Positions 8,064 to 16,626 are shown, counted from the first letter of the stretch. The stretch is DNA of 64,000 bases from Rhodocaloribacter litoris (GCF_011682235.2 NZ_CP076718.1:741758-805757), one strand, 5' to 3'. The notes: generated by a model from the sequence alone, not told the origin. Program-made: numbers and translations.

Positions 8064-8094
8064 GACCCTCAACCTTTATCAACGGAGACACACC

Positions 8095-8601
8095 ATGAAA
8101 TTCCTCTGTGTCGCGTGCGACGAGGCGATGACGCTGAAAGAGACGCGCGGCCCCGACGATGGCTCGATGACCGTCGTCTTCGCCTGCCCGGCCTGCGGGC
8201 ACGCTGTCGCTATGCTGACGAACGCCATGGAGACGCAGGTGGTGCGGTCGCTGGGGGTGAAGATCGGCGGGCGAACCACACCGGCCGCTCCGATGGAGAT
8301 GGTGCGCTCCTCCCTGACGACCCGCCGCGAAGGGGCTTTCGAGGACGACCGGCCGGCCTCGCCGGCAACCCCACCGGCGGCGGAAGCCGGCTCGAAGTGT
8401 CCCTTCACCGGCATGGTGAACGCGGCCTACGAGCGCACCGCCCTCCCCTGGACGGCGGAGGCCGAAGCCCGGCTCGAGCGCATTCCCGCCTACGTCCGCC
8501 CGATGGTCCGCAAGGGCATCGAGCAGCACGCTCGCGACCATGGCTATGCCCGGATCGACGCGGCCGTGATGGACGAGGTGAAGGGCCTCTTCGGCCTGTG
8601 A
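8095..8601 (+). CDS. Zinc-ribbon protein with PCP_red-like C-terminal module
   Basis: 168 residues. Paired cysteines C5/C8 and C31/C34 form a zinc ribbon or rubredoxin-like site at the N terminus. A variable linker with a KCPFTG motif near residue 101 follows. Residues 118-163 (PWTAEAEARLERIP, then DAAVMDEV) are the fifth PCP_red-like module of the cluster and closely resemble the one in the radical SAM protein. ATG 8095 has GGAG at 8083-8086. It closes the + strand cluster. Function unknown; it may be a cofactor-binding or docking protein. Confidence 0.8.
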   Translation: MKFLCVACDEAMTLKETRGPDDGSMTVVFACPACGHAVAMLTNAMETQVVRSLGVKIGGRTTPAAPMEMVRSSLTTRREGAFEDDRPASPATPPAAEAGSKCPFTGMVNAAYERTALPWTAEAEARLERIPAYVRPMVRKGIEQHARDHGYARIDAAVMDEVKGLFGL

Positions 8602-8608
8602 CGCCGGC

Positions 8609-9214
8609 TCACCCGGCCTCGGGAACCCCGGTGCTCAGAGGCCGGACGACCGGCTTGAAGAGAAAACCGTGGATGCCGGCCGGCGTGTCCGGATTGCCCT
8701 GCACCACGAACGACTCGCTCACGTCGAAGTCGAGCGTCAGCGTCGAGAGGGAATCCGCCCCGATGACGAAGCCATCGAGGAGCACCTTGATGCCGGTCTG
8801 GGCACCGCTGGGCACCTGCAGGTCGAAGCGCCGGCCGTCCTTGAGCACCACGGCTGCCTCACGCACGATCAGGCGGAGCTGGGCATAGGTTCCCGCCTCC
8901 AGCGTCGTATCGGCCAGCAGGGCCGTGACACCGCCCCGCAGGTCGAGCAGGTTGAAGGTCCGGGTCGTTTCCGAAACCGTCCGGATCGCGCTCGAATCGC
9001 CGGCCGGCACGAGGTCGACACGCGTGATGGTGACGTTGGCCGAATCGACGAGATCGAACGGGAACGGGGCATCCGTCAGGTAGAGCTGCAGGGTCCCACG
9101 TGCCCCGGCGGTCGATTCCTCCAGGCTGTCACACCGCGTCAGGCCGCCGAACACCAGCGCCAGCACGGCTACGGTCCACAACAGGTTCTTATGCTGCACA
9201 AAGCGCCTGCGCAT
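8609..9214 (-). CDS. DUF4382-family exported protein
   Basis: 201 residues, convergent with the preceding cluster. The N terminus is hydrophobic and ends LTRC, a weak lipobox, so it may be a lipoprotein or simply secreted. GTLQLYLTDAP and the following beta-rich region match the DUF4382 fold, a beta-sandwich common in envelope proteins of this phylum. AGGAGG directly precedes its ATG at 9214. The role is unknown. Confidence 0.75.
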   Translation of the reverse strand: MRRRFVQHKNLLWTVAVLALVFGGLTRCDSLEESTAGARGTLQLYLTDAPFPFDLVDSANVTITRVDLVPAGDSSAIRTVSETTRTFNLLDLRGGVTALLADTTLEAGTYAQLRLIVREAAVVLKDGRRFDLQVPSGAQTGIKVLLDGFVIGADSLSTLTLDFDVSESFVVQGNPDTPAGIHGFLFKPVVRPLSTGVPEAG

Positions 9215-9363
9215 GGCTTCCCTCCTGATTTTTTGCGAGCAATAGTTGTATCATCGCGGTTCGTCCCCCTGATTTTAATCACGGAACGACGGTATTTTTG
9301 TAGAAACGCCCGCAGCGCCTGCCCGGAAGCCTCGCCGGCGGCGGCTCCTCCCCTCCCGGCACC

Positions 9364-9768
9364 ATGTCCGCATCCAGAACCAAATACCGCCAGGCCGCCA
9401 TCGCCTACCTGATCTACGGGCTCATCTACCTGAGCGGTGCCGTCTACCTGATGGAGACGGGGATGACCACGCGCTCCGGCGCGATATTCTATGGCCTCGG
9501 GGTGTTGTTCATCCTCGTCATCCCGCCGCTGATCTGGAAAGGGATCCGGTGGTTTACGCGCCTGATCGCCTTCCTGCTGGCCTTTCGTATCGCCGGGCTG
9601 ATCCGCCTGATGCTCAACGACGAGGGGGAGGTGGTGCCCCTGCCGTGGGGTGGCGAGCTGCCGATGCTCTACGGGACGGCGGTGTTTGCGCTGGTGGCGA
9701 CGGTCACCTGCACGATGCTCGTCCGGGCGGCGTGGGATCAGGAGAAGACGACCCGGGAGGCGGCCTGA
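9364..9768 (+). CDS. Small four-helix membrane protein of unknown function
   Basis: 134 residues with four predicted TM helices (about 10-30, 38-60, 65-85 and 98-122) and a charged C-terminal tail. No family was recognised. It is divergent from the DUF4382 gene with a 149-base AT-richer gap between, and tail-to-tail with the next gene 3 bases away. Confidence 0.7.
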   Translation: MSASRTKYRQAAIAYLIYGLIYLSGAVYLMETGMTTRSGAIFYGLGVLFILVIPPLIWKGIRWFTRLIAFLLAFRIAGLIRLMLNDEGEVVPLPWGGELPMLYGTAVFALVATVTCTMLVRAAWDQEKTTREAA

Positions 9769-9771
9769 GGC

Positions 9772-10263
9772 TCAACCGGCGTCCCACGGCAGGGGGAGCG
9801 ACCTCCCGCCCGGTTGCGACAAGAGGGCTGCCAGCAGGGCCTGGATCCGCTCCGGGTTCGGCTCCAGCTCGTGCAGGAGGGCGCGGGCGTCGTGCAGGAT
9901 GCGGCGCCAGGAGTCGTTGTCCGGGAAGCGGGCACGGCCGTGCTGCCGGTTTGCCAGCAGATCGAGCCGCAGCTCCAGGCAGCCGTGAAACCGTTCGAGC
10001 ATGGCCCGTTCTTCAGGCGTGAAGGCCGCCTCGAAGGCCCGAAGGGCCGCCGCGCTCCGGTCGCCCTTGAGACCGTCCTCAAGGTACTGCGTGCCCGGCA
10101 CGTAGACCTCGTCGAACCAGATGCGGCAGAGGGTCGCGGCCCAGTCCGGCTGGGCGACGTGCGTGCGGAAGGCATCCCGGCAGGCTTCCGACGTGAGGAA
10201 AGCCAGAAAGACGATCACCCGTTCGCGGATGCCGGCGGCGTGGCGCGTCACCTCGTCGTGCAT
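9772..10263 (-). CDS. Unknown 163-residue helical protein
   Basis: Not recognised. Soluble, rich in Arg, Leu and Ala, probably all-helical. Second gene of a two-gene unit, starting 6 bases after the gene at 10270-10686. No signal peptide, TM segment or metal motif. Confidence 0.65.
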   Translation of the reverse strand: MHDEVTRHAAGIRERVIVFLAFLTSEACRDAFRTHVAQPDWAATLCRIWFDEVYVPGTQYLEDGLKGDRSAAALRAFEAAFTPEERAMLERFHGCLELRLDLLANRQHGRARFPDNDSWRRILHDARALLHELEPNPERIQALLAALLSQPGGRSLPLPWDAG

Positions 10264-10269
10264 GGCCGT

Positions 10270-10686
10270 TCAGAATTCGATCTCCGGCAGGTCCTTCCAC
10301 TTCGGCGGTCCCTCCGGCTTGAAGTTGCGCGTGGCGACAAAGTGCCAGCCCCGGTGGAAGTTGAGCTTGAATTTACCGCCGCCGAAGCGTTCCTGCAGAA
10401 ACGTCTCCGGGTCGCGGAGCAGGTCGAACAGTTCGGCGGCGTCGCGATCGCTACCGGCCGCATAGCGGGCCAGCCCCCTGAAGCGCACGGCGTTCTGCCA
10501 GGGCTCCTGGACCAGCACCGTCACGGTCGAATCGCTCAGGGCTTCGAGGAAGGCCTCCTGGAGTTCTTCCTCCGTCGGCGCCTGGTTGCCGATCCGTGCC
10601 AGCTCCCGGAGGATGTAGGGCTTGTATAACGACCAGACCCAGTCCATCGCCGTGCAGGCGTTTGAGGGGAGACGTTCCGGCCGCAT
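10270..10686 (-). CDS. Unknown 138-residue protein
   Basis: Not recognised. The first ATG is at 10686. A later in-frame ATG at 10647 (MDWVWSLYKPYILREL) gives a 125-residue protein whose start looks more natural; neither has a clear ribosome site. The C-terminal part is rich in aromatic and basic residues (KFKLNFHRGWHFVATRNF) and may bind nucleic acid or protein. Paired with the downstream unknown gene. Confidence 0.6.
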   Translation of the reverse strand: MRPERLPSNACTAMDWVWSLYKPYILRELARIGNQAPTEEELQEAFLEALSDSTVTVLVQEPWQNAVRFRGLARYAAGSDRDAAELFDLLRDPETFLQERFGGGKFKLNFHRGWHFVATRNFKPEGPPKWKDLPEIEF

Positions 10687-10783
10687 TATTACCCCGCCGG
10701 GCGTTTTTCGTTCACCCGGTCCAGCGGTGTTTTTCGCAGGATATCCACAGCCCCAACTTCCCCAAATCTTGATATCCTATTCT

Positions 10784-10812
10784 TTGACATTTAAATTTTC
10801 TTTTGATAAAAG
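10784..10812 (+). promoter_or_regulatory. Candidate sigma70-type promoter for the A1 oxidase operon
   Basis: TTGACA at 10784-10789, a 17-base spacer, then TAAAAG at 10807-10812, inside the only clearly AT-rich stretch of the 293-base gap before the lipoprotein gene. The remaining leader (about 160 bases) is GC-rich and shows no riboswitch I recognise. Confidence 0.4.
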
Positions 10813-10979
10813 AGCATAGAGGTGCTGTGCAGGCACGCCGCATGGAGGGGGGGCCGGGATGTCCCCGGTGGTTGCGGTGGGGCCTTCTGTGACGTCCTGA
10901 CGCCCCGGTTACGCGATCCATCGTGCCGACCTGGTTCGGCCTTTTCCATATCCACCAGTAACCATCAGGAGACGTGTCC

Positions 10980-11756
10980 ATGAGACGAAACACTGCCCCC
11001 TTCCTCTCAGCCCTGATCCTTTCCCTCGTCCTTGCCGGATGTGGAGGTGGAGAACCGTCCGGCGGTGAGGCGGCCGAGACCCCTTCGGGTGCGGCGGCCG
11101 GCACCCCGGCGCCGACGGGCAACGCCGTTGTTTCGGGCAGCGTCACCTTCCAGGGCACGCCTCCGCAGCGGCAGCGGCTCCGCCTGGATGCCGACTGCCA
11201 GGCCCTGCACGACGGGCCGGTCCTGGCCGAGAACGTGATCGTCAACGAGAACGGCACGCTCCGCAACGTCTTCGTCTATGTGAAGGAAGGGCTGGAAGGG
11301 GGCCCGTTCACCCCGCCGGCCGAGCCGGTCGTCTTCGACCAGCAGGGGTGCGTCTACATCCCGCACGTCTTCGGCATCATGGCCGGTCAGACGCTCCGGA
11401 TCCTCAACAGCGACCCCTTCCTGCACAACATCCATGCGCTCCCGGAGGTCAACCGGCCCTTTAACTTCGGCATGCCGAAACAGGGGGACGTGCGCGAGCA
11501 GAGCTTCCGTGTGCCCGAGGTCATGGTCCGGATCAAGTGCGACGTCCACCCGTGGATGAGCGCCTACGCCGGGGTGCTCGGTCATCCCTTCTACAGCGTC
11601 ACCGGTGAGGATGGCACCTTCACCATCGCCAACCTGCCGGCCGGTTCCTACGTCATCGAGGCCTGGCACGAGGAATACGGCACCGCGACGCAGAACGTGA
11701 CGGTGGCCGAAGGCGAGACGGCCACGGTCTCCTTCTCTTTCGGGGCGGGCACCTGA
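10980..11756 (+). CDS. Cupredoxin-like lipoprotein heading the A1 oxidase operon
   Basis: 258 residues. Lipobox LAGC places the lipidated cysteine at C21, so it is tethered outside the inner membrane. The core carries a blue-copper ligand pattern: H149 or H152 in LHNIHAL, then C187, H190 and M193 in IKCDVHPWM. The C terminus (DGTFTIANLPAGSY) is a carboxypeptidase-regulatory-like beta sandwich. AGGAGA is 8 bases before ATG 10980; a GTG at 10974 is less likely. As the following oxidase lacks a fused cytochrome c, this protein may be its electron donor. That role is inferred; copper binding is predicted from ligands only. Confidence 0.8.
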   Translation: MRRNTAPFLSALILSLVLAGCGGGEPSGGEAAETPSGAAAGTPAPTGNAVVSGSVTFQGTPPQRQRLRLDADCQALHDGPVLAENVIVNENGTLRNVFVYVKEGLEGGPFTPPAEPVVFDQQGCVYIPHVFGIMAGQTLRILNSDPFLHNIHALPEVNRPFNFGMPKQGDVREQSFRVPEVMVRIKCDVHPWMSAYAGVLGHPFYSVTGEDGTFTIANLPAGSYVIEAWHEEYGTATQNVTVAEGETATVSFSFGAGT

Positions 11757-11820
11757 GCGGCCCCGCCCCACGGGCGGCGCGACGTGTTGCCGCCGGTAGC
11801 GCTTTCGCGCACCGGAAGCA

Positions 11821-13698
11821 ATGTCCCGTGCGTCATGGTTTTCCCTTCCCCCCATCTCACGCAACGCTATGGCTAACGGCGCCAAGGATAAGAACACGCA
11901 TGCCGCGCCCGAGCTGGACGAGGCGCAGGCCGCGCACCCCACCCACGACCCGGGCCATGGGCCCCCCCCCGAACCCGGCTTCTGGCGCAAGTACGTCTTC
12001 TCGACCGATCACAAGGTCATCGGCATCCAGTACGGCATCACGGCCCTGCTCTTCCTCTTGATCGGGTTCTGCCTGGTGATGCTGATGCGCTGGCAGCTGG
12101 CCTACCCGGGCGAGGCGTTGCCGCTCATCGGCAAGCTCTTCGGCGAGGCCAACATGCCCGACGGCGTGATGCAGCCGGAGTTCTACAACCAGCTCGGCGC
12201 CATGCACGGCACCATCATGGTGTTCCTGGGCATCGTGCCGCTGGCCGTCGGCGCCTTCGGCAACTACGTGGTGCCCCTGCAGATCGGCGCGCCGGACATG
12301 GCCTTCCCCAAGCTGAACATGGCCAGCTACTGGGTCTACTTCCTGGGCGGCGTGGTCATGCTGGCGAGCTTCTTCGTCCCTGCCGGGGCCGCCAAGGCGG
12401 GCTGGACCTCCTACCCCCCGCTGGCCGACATCGAGACGATGGGGCAGACGATGTGGCTCATCGGCATGCTCTTCCTCATCACGTCGTCGCTGCTCGGGGC
12501 GGTGAACTTCCTCACCACGATCATCCAGCTCCGCGCGCCGGGGATGACGTTCATGCGCATGCCCTTCTTCGTCTGGGCCCAGTTCGTGACCGCCTTCCTG
12601 TTGCTGCTGGCCTTCCCGCCGCTGGAAGCCGCCGCCATCTTCCAGCTGATGGACCGCCTGGCCGGCACCAGCTTCTTCCTGCCGAGCGGGCTGGTCGTCA
12701 GCGGGGAGGTGCTGGACGTGGCCGGCGGCGGCAGCCCCCTCCTGTGGCAACACCTGTTCTGGTTCCTGGCCCACCCCGAGGTGTACGTGCTGATCCTGCC
12801 CGCCATGGGCATCGTGGCCGAGATCATCGCCAACAACACGCGCAAGCCGCTCTGGGGCTACAAGGCGCTCGTCTACTCGGTGATCTTCCTGGGCTTCATG
12901 TCCTTCATCGTGTGGGCCCACCACATGTTCATCACGGGCATGGGCACCACCATCAGCGCCTTCTTCCAGGTCACGACGATGATCATCTCGATCCCCTCGG
13001 TCGTCATCCTCTCGGCGCTGTTCATTTCGCTCTGGGGCGGATCGATCCGCTTCACCACCCCGATGCTCTTCGCCCTGGGGTTCCTCCCCATGTTCGGCAT
13101 CGGGGGGCTCACGGGCCTGCCGCTGGGCCTGGCCCCGACCGACATCCACCTGCACGACACCTACTACGTCATCGGCCACTTCCACTACGTCGTGGCCCCG
13201 GGTACCATCATCGCCCTCTTCGCCGGCATCTACTACTGGTTTCCCAAGATCACCGGGCGCAAGATGAACGACCGGCTCGGCAAGATCCACTTCTGGGGAA
13301 CGATCCTGTTCATGAACGGCATCTTCTTCCCCATGTTCATCCAGGGCATGGCAGGTGTCTCCCGGCGGCTCTACGACGGCGGCCAGGTCTACCAGATCGC
13401 CGAGCCGGTGATCCACTACAACGAGTTCATGTCGATCTGCGCCTGGCTGCTGGCTCTGGCACAGATCCCGTTCATCATCAACTTTTTCATGAGCCTGAAG
13501 AAGGGGGAGAAGGTGGAGGCGAACGTGTGGAAAGCCACCACGCTCGAATGGTCCGCCGCCCCCTCGCCGCCCGTGGCGCACGGCAACTTCCCGAAGCTGC
13601 CCACGGTGCACCGGGGGCCGTACGAATACAGCGTCCCCGGCCACGACCGGGATTACCTGCCACAGGACGAAGCTCCCACCGTAGCGGTGGAGCGCTGA
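11821..13698 (+). CDS. Haem-copper oxidase subunit I, A1 type
   Basis: 625 residues with about 12 TM helices. It catalyses oxygen reduction at the haem a3/CuB centre and pumps protons. HPEVY in the sixth-helix region (LAHPEVYVLILP) is the A1-type glutamate motif, unlike the YSHP motif of the second oxidase in this window. CuB and haem histidines are visible in WAHHMF and HLHDTYYVIGHFHY. The opening KYVFSTDHKVIG is typical. Either ATG 11821 or ATG 11869 (MANGAKD) could be the start; neither has a clear ribosome site. Confidence 0.93.
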   Translation: MSRASWFSLPPISRNAMANGAKDKNTHAAPELDEAQAAHPTHDPGHGPPPEPGFWRKYVFSTDHKVIGIQYGITALLFLLIGFCLVMLMRWQLAYPGEALPLIGKLFGEANMPDGVMQPEFYNQLGAMHGTIMVFLGIVPLAVGAFGNYVVPLQIGAPDMAFPKLNMASYWVYFLGGVVMLASFFVPAGAAKAGWTSYPPLADIETMGQTMWLIGMLFLITSSLLGAVNFLTTIIQLRAPGMTFMRMPFFVWAQFVTAFLLLLAFPPLEAAAIFQLMDRLAGTSFFLPSGLVVSGEVLDVAGGGSPLLWQHLFWFLAHPEVYVLILPAMGIVAEIIANNTRKPLWGYKALVYSVIFLGFMSFIVWAHHMFITGMGTTISAFFQVTTMIISIPSVVILSALFISLWGGSIRFTTPMLFALGFLPMFGIGGLTGLPLGLAPTDIHLHDTYYVIGHFHYVVAPGTIIALFAGIYYWFPKITGRKMNDRLGKIHFWGTILFMNGIFFPMFIQGMAGVSRRLYDGGQVYQIAEPVIHYNEFMSICAWLLALAQIPFIINFFMSLKKGEKVEANVWKATTLEWSAAPSPPVAHGNFPKLPTVHRGPYEYSVPGHDRDYLPQDEAPTVAVER

Positions 13699-13774
13699 GC
13701 AGGGCGCAGCAGGCGCGGGAAAAACAACCCGCTCCGGACCGGACCCCGTGGCCGAGCACGCCACCGCCCCCCTC

Positions 13775-13800
13775 AACCCGCAACGCGAAACCCGAAACGG
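13775..13800. repeat. Degenerate heptanucleotide tandem repeat abutting the coxC start
   Basis: Units AACCCGC, AACGCGA, AACCCGA and a partial AACGG run directly into the ATG at 13801, again in place of a Shine-Dalgarno sequence. Confidence 0.65.
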
Positions 13801-14418
13801 ATGGACATCCCCTACACCGTAACCGCCCGGCCGGACACCGGGGTCTTCAATGCCAAGCTCGGTGTCTGGCTGTTTCTCGCCTCCGAGGTGATGCTCTTCG
13901 GCGGGCTCTTTGCCGGCTACGTCTTCCTGCGCATCGGCGCACCGGCCTGGCCCGGTGCGCTGCACGGCGAGACGTACGCCCATGCCTCGGAAGTGCTGAA
14001 CGTCCCGCTGGCCACGCTCAACACGTTCGTGCTGATCGCCTCCTCGGTGACGATGGTGATGGCCTGGGCCTCGCTCATGATGAAGAACTTCGCCCGGTAC
14101 CGGCTCTACATGGGCGGCACCATCGCCCTGGCCTTTGTCTTCCTGATCGTCAAGGTGTTCGAATACGGAAGCAAGTTCGAGCATGGCCTCTTCCCCTCGG
14201 AGAGTAACTTCCTGGCCATCTACTTCACCCTCACGGGCCTGCACGCCCTCCACGTCATCGGAGGTATCATCGTCAACACCTACTTCTGGGGACCGGGGGC
14301 AAAGATGTGGCGGACCGACCCGAAACGCTTCACGAACCGCATCGAAGTAGCCGGGCTCTACTGGCACTTCGTGGACCTGGTCTGGATCTTTCTCTTCCCT
14401 ACGATCTATCTCCTGTAG
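13801..14418 (+). CDS. Haem-copper oxidase subunit III
   Basis: 205 residues, five TM helices (the short bacterial form). LGVWLFLASEVMLFGG near the start and the YWHFVDLVWIFLFP ending are subunit III signatures. It stabilises subunit I and lines its proton-uptake side. It lies about 100 bases after subunit I, with a heptamer array in the spacer. Confidence 0.9.
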   Translation: MDIPYTVTARPDTGVFNAKLGVWLFLASEVMLFGGLFAGYVFLRIGAPAWPGALHGETYAHASEVLNVPLATLNTFVLIASSVTMVMAWASLMMKNFARYRLYMGGTIALAFVFLIVKVFEYGSKFEHGLFPSESNFLAIYFTLTGLHALHVIGGIIVNTYFWGPGAKMWRTDPKRFTNRIEVAGLYWHFVDLVWIFLFPTIYLL

Positions 14419-14426
14419 AACACACC

Positions 14427-14753
14427 ATGGACGAACACACGACCGCCTCGGCCGAAGACATCCGGAAACACGTCCGGGTGTACCTGATCGTTTTCGCCGC
14501 GCTGGCTACACTGACCGTCGTGACGGTGGCCGTCAGCTACGTGCACCTGCCGATCCTGCCGGCCCTGGTGGTGGGCCTGCTCATCGCGACGATCAAGGGC
14601 GGCCTGGTGGCGGCCTACTTCATGCACCTGGTCTCGGAGAAGAAGGTGATCTTCGGCGTGCTGATCATCACGGCGGTCTTCCTCGTCGGGATGTTCATCC
14701 TCACCCTCTCCTCCTTCCACGACCAGGAGGGCATCATGACGTTCACACCCTGA
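14427..14753 (+). CDS. Haem-copper oxidase subunit IV (prokaryotic type)
   Basis: 108 residues, three TM helices. VRVYLIVFAALATLTV and KGGLVAAYFMHL are typical of the prokaryotic cytochrome c oxidase subunit IV family. It starts 8 bases after subunit III. Confidence 0.85.
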   Translation: MDEHTTASAEDIRKHVRVYLIVFAALATLTVVTVAVSYVHLPILPALVVGLLIATIKGGLVAAYFMHLVSEKKVIFGVLIITAVFLVGMFILTLSSFHDQEGIMTFTP

Positions 14754-14755
14754 CC

Positions 14756-14962
14756 GTGTCGCTCAAAGCGTTCCACATATTCTTCATCGCCGTCTCGACG
14801 CTGCTGGCCTTCGGCTTTGCCGCCTGGAGCCTGTACGCTTTCGTACAGGCCGGGGGCGTGGGCTCCCTCCTGATGGGCCTGGCCGCCCTGCTGCTCGGGC
14901 TCGTGCTGGTGGTCTATGGCCGGCGGTTCCGGCAGAAATTTCGGGACGTGGGATCCCTGTGA
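14756..14962 (+). CDS. Small two-TM protein of the A1 oxidase operon
   Basis: 68 residues, GTG start, two TM helices (about 5-27 and 36-52) and a basic tail (RRFRQKFR). It begins 2 bases after the subunit IV stop codon. The family is unrecognised; likely an accessory or assembly peptide of the oxidase. Confidence 0.7.
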   Translation: MSLKAFHIFFIAVSTLLAFGFAAWSLYAFVQAGGVGSLLMGLAALLLGLVLVVYGRRFRQKFRDVGSL

Positions 14963-14990
14963 AGCAAGCATCCGTGCGGAGGTCATCGTC

Positions 14991-15335
14991 ATGAACCTGC
15001 TCTTGCTGCACGCGCACGCCGCCGCGACCGCCTGCGAGCGGTGCTTCGGAGCGGCGGCGGATTCGCCGGTCGTCGTCGCCATCGGCCTGTCGATGCTGGC
15101 GCTGCTGGTGCTGGTCATCATCGTCTGGGGGGGCATCATCGGCTTCTTCAGCCACGTGGAGAAGCGGTCCAGGATGCTGGCCTCGGGCGAACTCGTCGTC
15201 ACCGAGGACGGCCGCGTGGTGCCGGCCGCCGCCCGCGCCAACCTCGACGACCTGCTCGACAAGATCAACCACGACGGCTATGAGAGCCTCTCCCCGGCGG
15301 AGAAGGCCCGCCTGCACGAACTGGCGACCCCCTGA
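14991..15335 (+). CDS. Single-TM protein with DUF6576-like tail, A1 oxidase operon
   Basis: 114 residues. One TM helix at about 25-50, then a soluble tail ending DKINHDGYESLSPAEK. This resembles the short helical DUF6576 motif (a KI..G..SL...E pattern) found at the C termini of rhomboid-like proteins. GGAGG lies 8 bases upstream of ATG 14991. The role is unknown; operon position suggests oxidase assembly. Confidence 0.7.
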   Translation: MNLLLLHAHAAATACERCFGAAADSPVVVAIGLSMLALLVLVIIVWGGIIGFFSHVEKRSRMLASGELVVTEDGRVVPAAARANLDDLLDKINHDGYESLSPAEKARLHELATP

Positions 15336-15359
15336 ACCACCCCAAGCTCCCGGACCGTT

Positions 15360-16127
15360 ATGCTCGACATCAGCCACCTGCTCGGTCTCCCTCCGGACGT
15401 CTCCACCCACGGCCACGAGCTGGACTACATGACCGGGCTCGTGCACTGGCTCATGCTTCTGCTGTTCGTCGGGTGGGGCGCCTTCTTCCTCTACACCCTC
15501 TTCCGCTTCCGGCAATCGAAGAACCCGAAGGCCAGCTACGAGGGGGCCCGGGGTCACTTCTCGACGTATGCCGAGGGCGGCGTCGTGCTGGCCGAAGTGG
15601 TGCTGCTCTTCATCTTTGCCATCCCCACCTGGGCCTTCCTGAAGAACGAGTTTCCGCCCGCCGGGGAAGCCCTGGTCGTGCACGCCGTCGGCGAGCAGTT
15701 CGCCTGGAACTTTCACTATCCCGGCGCCGACGGCCAGTTCGGCCGGCGGGACGTGAACCTGGTGGATGCCGCACTCAACCCGCTCGGTATCGACTTTGCG
15801 GGCGATCCCCATGCCGCCGACGACATCGTCACCGTCAACGAGCTGCATGTGCCCGTCGGCCGGCCGGTGATCGTCCACGTCACCTCGAAGGACGTGATCC
15901 ACAGTTTCTCCCTGCCCAACCTCCGGGTGAAGCAGGATGCCATCCCGGGCCTGGACATCCCCGTCTGGTTCGAGGCCACGCAGACGGGCCGCTTCGACAT
16001 CGGCTGCGCCCAGCTCTGCGGCCTCGGCCACTACCGCATGCACGGCTGGCTGACCATCCACACGCCGGAGGCATACGAGCAGTGGATGGCCGAGCGCATC
16101 GCCGAGATCGAGGAATACGGCCGCTGA
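15360..16127 (+). CDS. Haem-copper oxidase subunit II (CuA), no cytochrome c domain
   Basis: 255 residues. Two TM helices are followed by a periplasmic cupredoxin domain with the CuA site H181, C216, Q218, C220, H224 and M227 (CAQLCGLGHYRM). Position 218 is Gln where many enzymes have Glu; this residue binds through its backbone, so the site should be functional. There is no haem c extension. The gene lies last in the operon rather than first, an unusual order (I, III, IV, two small genes, II). Confidence 0.92.
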   Translation: MLDISHLLGLPPDVSTHGHELDYMTGLVHWLMLLLFVGWGAFFLYTLFRFRQSKNPKASYEGARGHFSTYAEGGVVLAEVVLLFIFAIPTWAFLKNEFPPAGEALVVHAVGEQFAWNFHYPGADGQFGRRDVNLVDAALNPLGIDFAGDPHAADDIVTVNELHVPVGRPVIVHVTSKDVIHSFSLPNLRVKQDAIPGLDIPVWFEATQTGRFDIGCAQLCGLGHYRMHGWLTIHTPEAYEQWMAERIAEIEEYGR

Positions 16128-16146
16128 ACGGGTCTTCCGTCCGGCC

Positions 16147-16626
16147 CTACCCCACCGCCGGCGCCGGGGAGCCCCCCTTCTCCACCGGCGGCCCCGGCTC
16201 GATGTTGCGTCCCCAGAAATAGTAATCGAGAGAGAAGCGTCCCGGCCCGAAAACCAGCAGCACGCAGAGCAGGAAAAGCACGAGCGTCGCCAGTTCGAGC
16301 GACTGCGTCGGCGAGAGCAAGCCCTCACGCAGGTGCACCAGCGCCACGGCGCCGACCAGGATGGGCAACTGGATCAGCGCGGCGATGCGGGTGAAGAGCC
16401 CCGCCGCCAGCAACGCTCCCCCGAAGATGTGGGCCCAGGTGACGTAATGCACGAACCAGCCGAGCCCCGGCTCCTCCACCAGCACCGACAGGCGGATCGG
16501 GTCGAGGAGGAAGAGCACGCCCCGCACCAGCAGGGCCACCCCCAGAAAGATACGCACCAGGTCGGTGGCAATGGTGTTGTGCCGCCACTGCCAGCGCAAC
16601 AGCTTTCGATAACGGTCGACGATCAT
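16147..16626 (-). CDS. DoxX-family membrane protein (short paralogue)
   Basis: 159 residues, four TM helices. VRIFLGVALLVRGVLF, TRIAALIQLPILVGA and FGPGRFSLDYYFW are DoxX-family features. The latter two blocks recur nearly unchanged in the divergent gene at 16835. DoxX proteins were first described with thiosulfate:quinone oxidoreductase, but many members have unknown roles. It sits between two oxidase operons. Confidence 0.8.
   Translation of the reverse strand: MIVDRYRKLLRWQWRHNTIATDLVRIFLGVALLVRGVLFLLDPIRLSVLVEEPGLGWFVHYVTWAHIFGGALLAAGLFTRIAALIQLPILVGAVALVHLREGLLSPTQSLELATLVLFLLCVLLVFGPGRFSLDYYFWGRNIEPGPPVEKGGSPAPAVG

Noticed and set aside
3273-8601. Bacteriochlorophyll synthesis genes
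   Set aside because: Only the small C-terminal module of BchB is seen; no BchB/BchN/BchL core or other photosynthesis gene is present.
10712-11266. Minus-strand open frame across the oxidase operon leader
   Set aside because: It overlaps the cupredoxin lipoprotein gene antisense and covers the candidate promoter; no protein features.
11857-14367. Long minus-strand open frame opposite the A1 oxidase genes
   Set aside because: Shadow of subunits I and III; same biased composition as other antisense frames.
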